Shown: positions 32,117 through 34,045 of the stretch, piece by piece
Layout of the letters: each line of letters opens with the position of its first letter
How positions within the stretch are numbered: the stretch's first letter is position 1
DNA from: an uncultured Pelagibacteraceae bacterium
GTDB taxonomy: Bacteria > Pseudomonadota > Alphaproteobacteria > Pelagibacterales > Pelagibacteraceae
Length of the DNA: 34,045 nucleotides
NCBI GenBank assembly: GCA_902589765.1
Contig: CACIUF010000008.1
Span: forward strand, 1 to 34,045
Reading direction: 5' to 3'
Made by a program: the position numbers and the translations under genes
The notes under the pieces: model-generated
The model's input: the letters and a program-made list of their open reading frames with translations, nothing else
What the model was told of the DNA's origin: nothing
The model's database searches: none

Positions 32117-34045
32117 ATGGATGACCTTGATAAAGCTTTATCATTTCACAGGCAAGGTAAGTTAGAAGAAGCTGAAAAAATATATTCTGATATTTTAAGA
32201 AAAGATAAAAATAATCCTGAGATACTGCAATTACTTGGCACTATAAATCTACAATTAAAAGATTATAAAATTTCCGAGGAGTATTTTTTAAAAAGTTTAA
32301 ATCAAGACTCAAATAACTCAAGAACTTTAAATAATCTAGGTTTATTATATAAAGAAATTGGTAATTTTGAAAAATCAATAAATTACTTTGCAACTAATAT
32401 TGAAAAAAATGACTTCGAAAATAGCTGGGTTAATAAATCAAACATATTGTTAGAATATAAAAAATATGATGAAGGCTTAAAATTTACAAAAGAAGCATTA
32501 ATTAGATTTCCTAAAAACAGAAAAATAAAAAATAATCTTGCAGTATTCTATTTTGAATGTGGAAATCAAAATGAATCTTTAAAAATATATAATGAATTCG
32601 ATAAGGATAAATTACATTTTACAGATAGTTATCTAAATTATGTAAATATATTAATTAAAATAAATAATTTTTCGGAAGCTTTAAAAATTCTAAATTCACT
32701 TATTTTTACAGATCCACAAAACCAAAATGCTCTTAGACAACGTTCTTTTATTTATAAAAAATCTTTAGATTTTAAAAAAGCTGAGGACGATTTACTTCAA
32801 GCTATTAAAATTGATAAACTTAACTTTTTAAATAATAAAATGCTTGTCGATATTTATATTGAAAAAAATGAATATCAAAAAGCAATAACTTATTGTGACT
32901 CAATGATTAATGTAAATATTGAAACAAACTTTTTTCTTCCAAAAAAGATATTTTGTAAAATGAAACTAGGTATTTTCTCAAATTTAAAGAAAGATCTTGA
33001 TGTATTTAATAATGATTTAAACGAAAATAACTTATCATTGGACCCTTTGTTGATTAAATATATAAATGATGATGGACATTTTCAAAAAAAAATTGCTGAA
33101 AATTATTGGGGGCAAAATCCAAAAAATAATTATTTATCAAAAGTTTTTAATAAAGATAATATTAATAAATTAAAAACAAAAATAAGAATAGGATACTTTT
33201 CAGGAGATTTTAAGGATCACGCAGTATTTCAATTAATACAGGATTTATTTTCAAATCATGATAAATCAAATTTTGAGATTTATGCCTACTCAACGTTTAA
33301 AAAAGAGGGATCTTCTAGAGAAAAGATTATAAAAAATGTTGATAAATTTTTTGATATTGATGATTTAACAGACGAAGAAATTTTAAAATTAGTTGTTTCT
33401 CATTCACTTGATATAGCCATAGATCTCTCAGGTTACACAAATAATAGTAAATCTCATTTGTTTGAGTATAACATTTCAAAAATAAAAATTAATTATCTTG
33501 GTTTTCCAGGTACCATGGGAACAAATAAATATGATTATATTATTGCTGACCAAAATATTATTCCAAAAAACAGTTTAAATCTTTATTCTGAAAAAGTATT
33601 GTATATGCCCGAAGTTTATCAACCTTTTAGTCCTAAAATTTTCGATTTAAATGTCGAACGAAAAGAATTTAATTTACCGGAGAATGTTTTCATTATGGGA
33701 TGTTTTAGTAGAATAGAAAAAATTCTTCCAAATATCTTTAATATCTGGATGAACGTATTAAATAAATATGAAGATGTTTATTTAGCTTTGTACATTAAAA
33801 ATGAAGATGTAATAAAAAATATTACCTCTTATTGTAAAGAAAATAATTTTAACTCTAATCGAATCCTTTTTCTTAAAACTATTGAGCATAAAGATAATTT
33901 AAGAAGAATAAGCACTTTTAATTTGTATTTAGATACTTTCCCATACAATGGTCATACAGGTATTTCAGATAGCTTGTTTCAAAGTTGTGTTCCAACAATT
34001 TGTATTACTGGAAAGTCTTTTGCAAGTAGAGTTTCATATAGCTTG
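32117..34045 (+). CDS. TPR protein with O-GlcNAc-transferase-like (GT41/SPINDLY) domain (partial at right edge)
   Basis: An open frame of 643 codons runs from ATG 32117 past the window end. Residues 1 to about 280 hold tetratricopeptide repeats (for example ALSFHRQGKLEEAEKIYSDI, LLGTINLQLKDYKISEEYFL, TLNNLGLLYKEIGNFEKSI). From about 354 the GT41 catalytic region follows: IRIGYFSGDFKDHAVFQLI (probable catalytic His, residue 368), IAIDLSGYT, LGFPGTMGTNKYDYIIADQ, GCFSRIEKILPNIFNIW and LDTFPYNGHTGISDSLF, VPTICITGKSFASRVSYSL. Bacterial relatives glycosylate proteins, often flagellin or surface proteins, from a nucleotide sugar; donor and target here are unknown. It starts 14 bases after the tRNA with no clear ribosome binding site and no terminator between. 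The low-GC, Lys/Asn-rich codon use resembles the 18681-23145 patch. Confidence 0.88.
   Translation, partial: MDDLDKALSFHRQGKLEEAEKIYSDILRKDKNNPEILQLLGTINLQLKDYKISEEYFLKSLNQDSNNSRTLNNLGLLYKEIGNFEKSINYFATNIEKNDFENSWVNKSNILLEYKKYDEGLKFTKEALIRFPKNRKIKNNLAVFYFECGNQNESLKIYNEFDKDKLHFTDSYLNYVNILIKINNFSEALKILNSLIFTDPQNQNALRQRSFIYKKSLDFKKAEDDLLQAIKIDKLNFLNNKMLVDIYIEKNEYQKAITYCDSMINVNIETNFFLPKKIFCKMKLGIFSNLKKDLDVFNNDLNENNLSLDPLLIKYINDDGHFQKKIAENYWGQNPKNNYLSKVFNKDNINKLKTKIRIGYFSGDFKDHAVFQLIQDLFSNHDKSNFEIYAYSTFKKEGSSREKIIKNVDKFFDIDDLTDEEILKLVVSHSLDIAIDLSGYTNNSKSHLFEYNISKIKINYLGFPGTMGTNKYDYIIADQNIIPKNSLNLYSEKVLYMPEVYQPFSPKIFDLNVERKEFNLPENVFIMGCFSRIEKILPNIFNIWMNVLNKYEDVYLALYIKNEDVIKNITSYCKENNFNSNRILFLKTIEHKDNLRRISTFNLYLDTFPYNGHTGISDSLFQSCVPTICITGKSFASRVSYSL

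Noticed and set aside
1-34045. CRISPR arrays, insertion sequences, toxin-antitoxin pairs, riboswitches
   Set aside because: No regularly spaced repeats, transposase motifs, small paired genes or recognisable aptamer cores were found on reading both strands; gaps are too short to hold most of them.

Overview
The window looks like a chromosomal segment from a streamlined marine alphaproteobacterium, most likely the SAR11 clade (Pelagibacterales). The basis is very AT-rich DNA with Lys/Ile/Asn-rich proteins, gaps of 0-60 bases, many stop/start overlaps (ATGA, TAATG), and an alphaproteobacterial gene order (purB-purC-purS-purQ-purL-bolA-grxD, and map-sfsA-cinA). No gap without a gene exceeds 140 bases. 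I see no insertion sequence, integrase, phage gene or CRISPR array. The taxon is an inference from composition and gene content.

Region 1 (1-10290) is mostly housekeeping on the plus strand. A partial phosphoglycolate phosphatase (minus strand) leaves the left edge. It is followed by a short GlmU that keeps only the acetyltransferase half, GlmS, an FkbM-type methyltransferase, class II DAHP synthase, an ammonia-type NAD synthetase, cysteinyl-tRNA synthetase, citramalate synthase, a TrmJ-like RNA methyltransferase and ribosomal protein S4. S4 has a near-consensus promoter almost touching its start codon.

Region 2 (10294-17519, minus strand) is one compact run transcribed sfsA-map-purB-purC-purS-purQ-purL-bolA-grxD: purine synthesis plus protein maturation and Fe-S/redox genes. 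cinA starts divergently from sfsA only 18 bases away and is followed by a small cyclotransferase.

Region 3 (18681-23145) is a very AT-rich patch with surface-sugar character: a Gfo/Idh/MocA oxidoreductase, a GT2 glycosyltransferase, a sugar C-methyltransferase and a polytopic membrane protein.

Region 4 (23170-31950) is the most interesting part: a glucosylglycerate-type compatible-solute module. On the minus strand an ABC ATPase, a sugar-phosphoglycerate phosphatase (GpgP/MpgP type), glucosyl-3-phosphoglycerate synthase (GpgS) and a GH13_18 phosphorylase form a tight operon. Divergently lie a periplasmic sugar-binding protein and two permeases. Uptake, synthesis and phosphorolytic breakdown of the same kind of solute thus appear to be encoded around one 140-base control region, which holds opposed promoters with overlapping -35 boxes, an inverted repeat and a possible leader ORF. 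Both permeases are enlarged: one carries a DUF11/Ig-like periplasmic insert, the other about four extra N-terminal membrane segments. A perfect hairpin separates the binding-protein gene from the permeases.

Region 5 (31951-34045) holds tRNA-Leu(UAA) with its own good promoter and, 14 bases after its CCA, the start of a TPR plus O-GlcNAc-transferase-like (GT41) protein that runs off the right edge.
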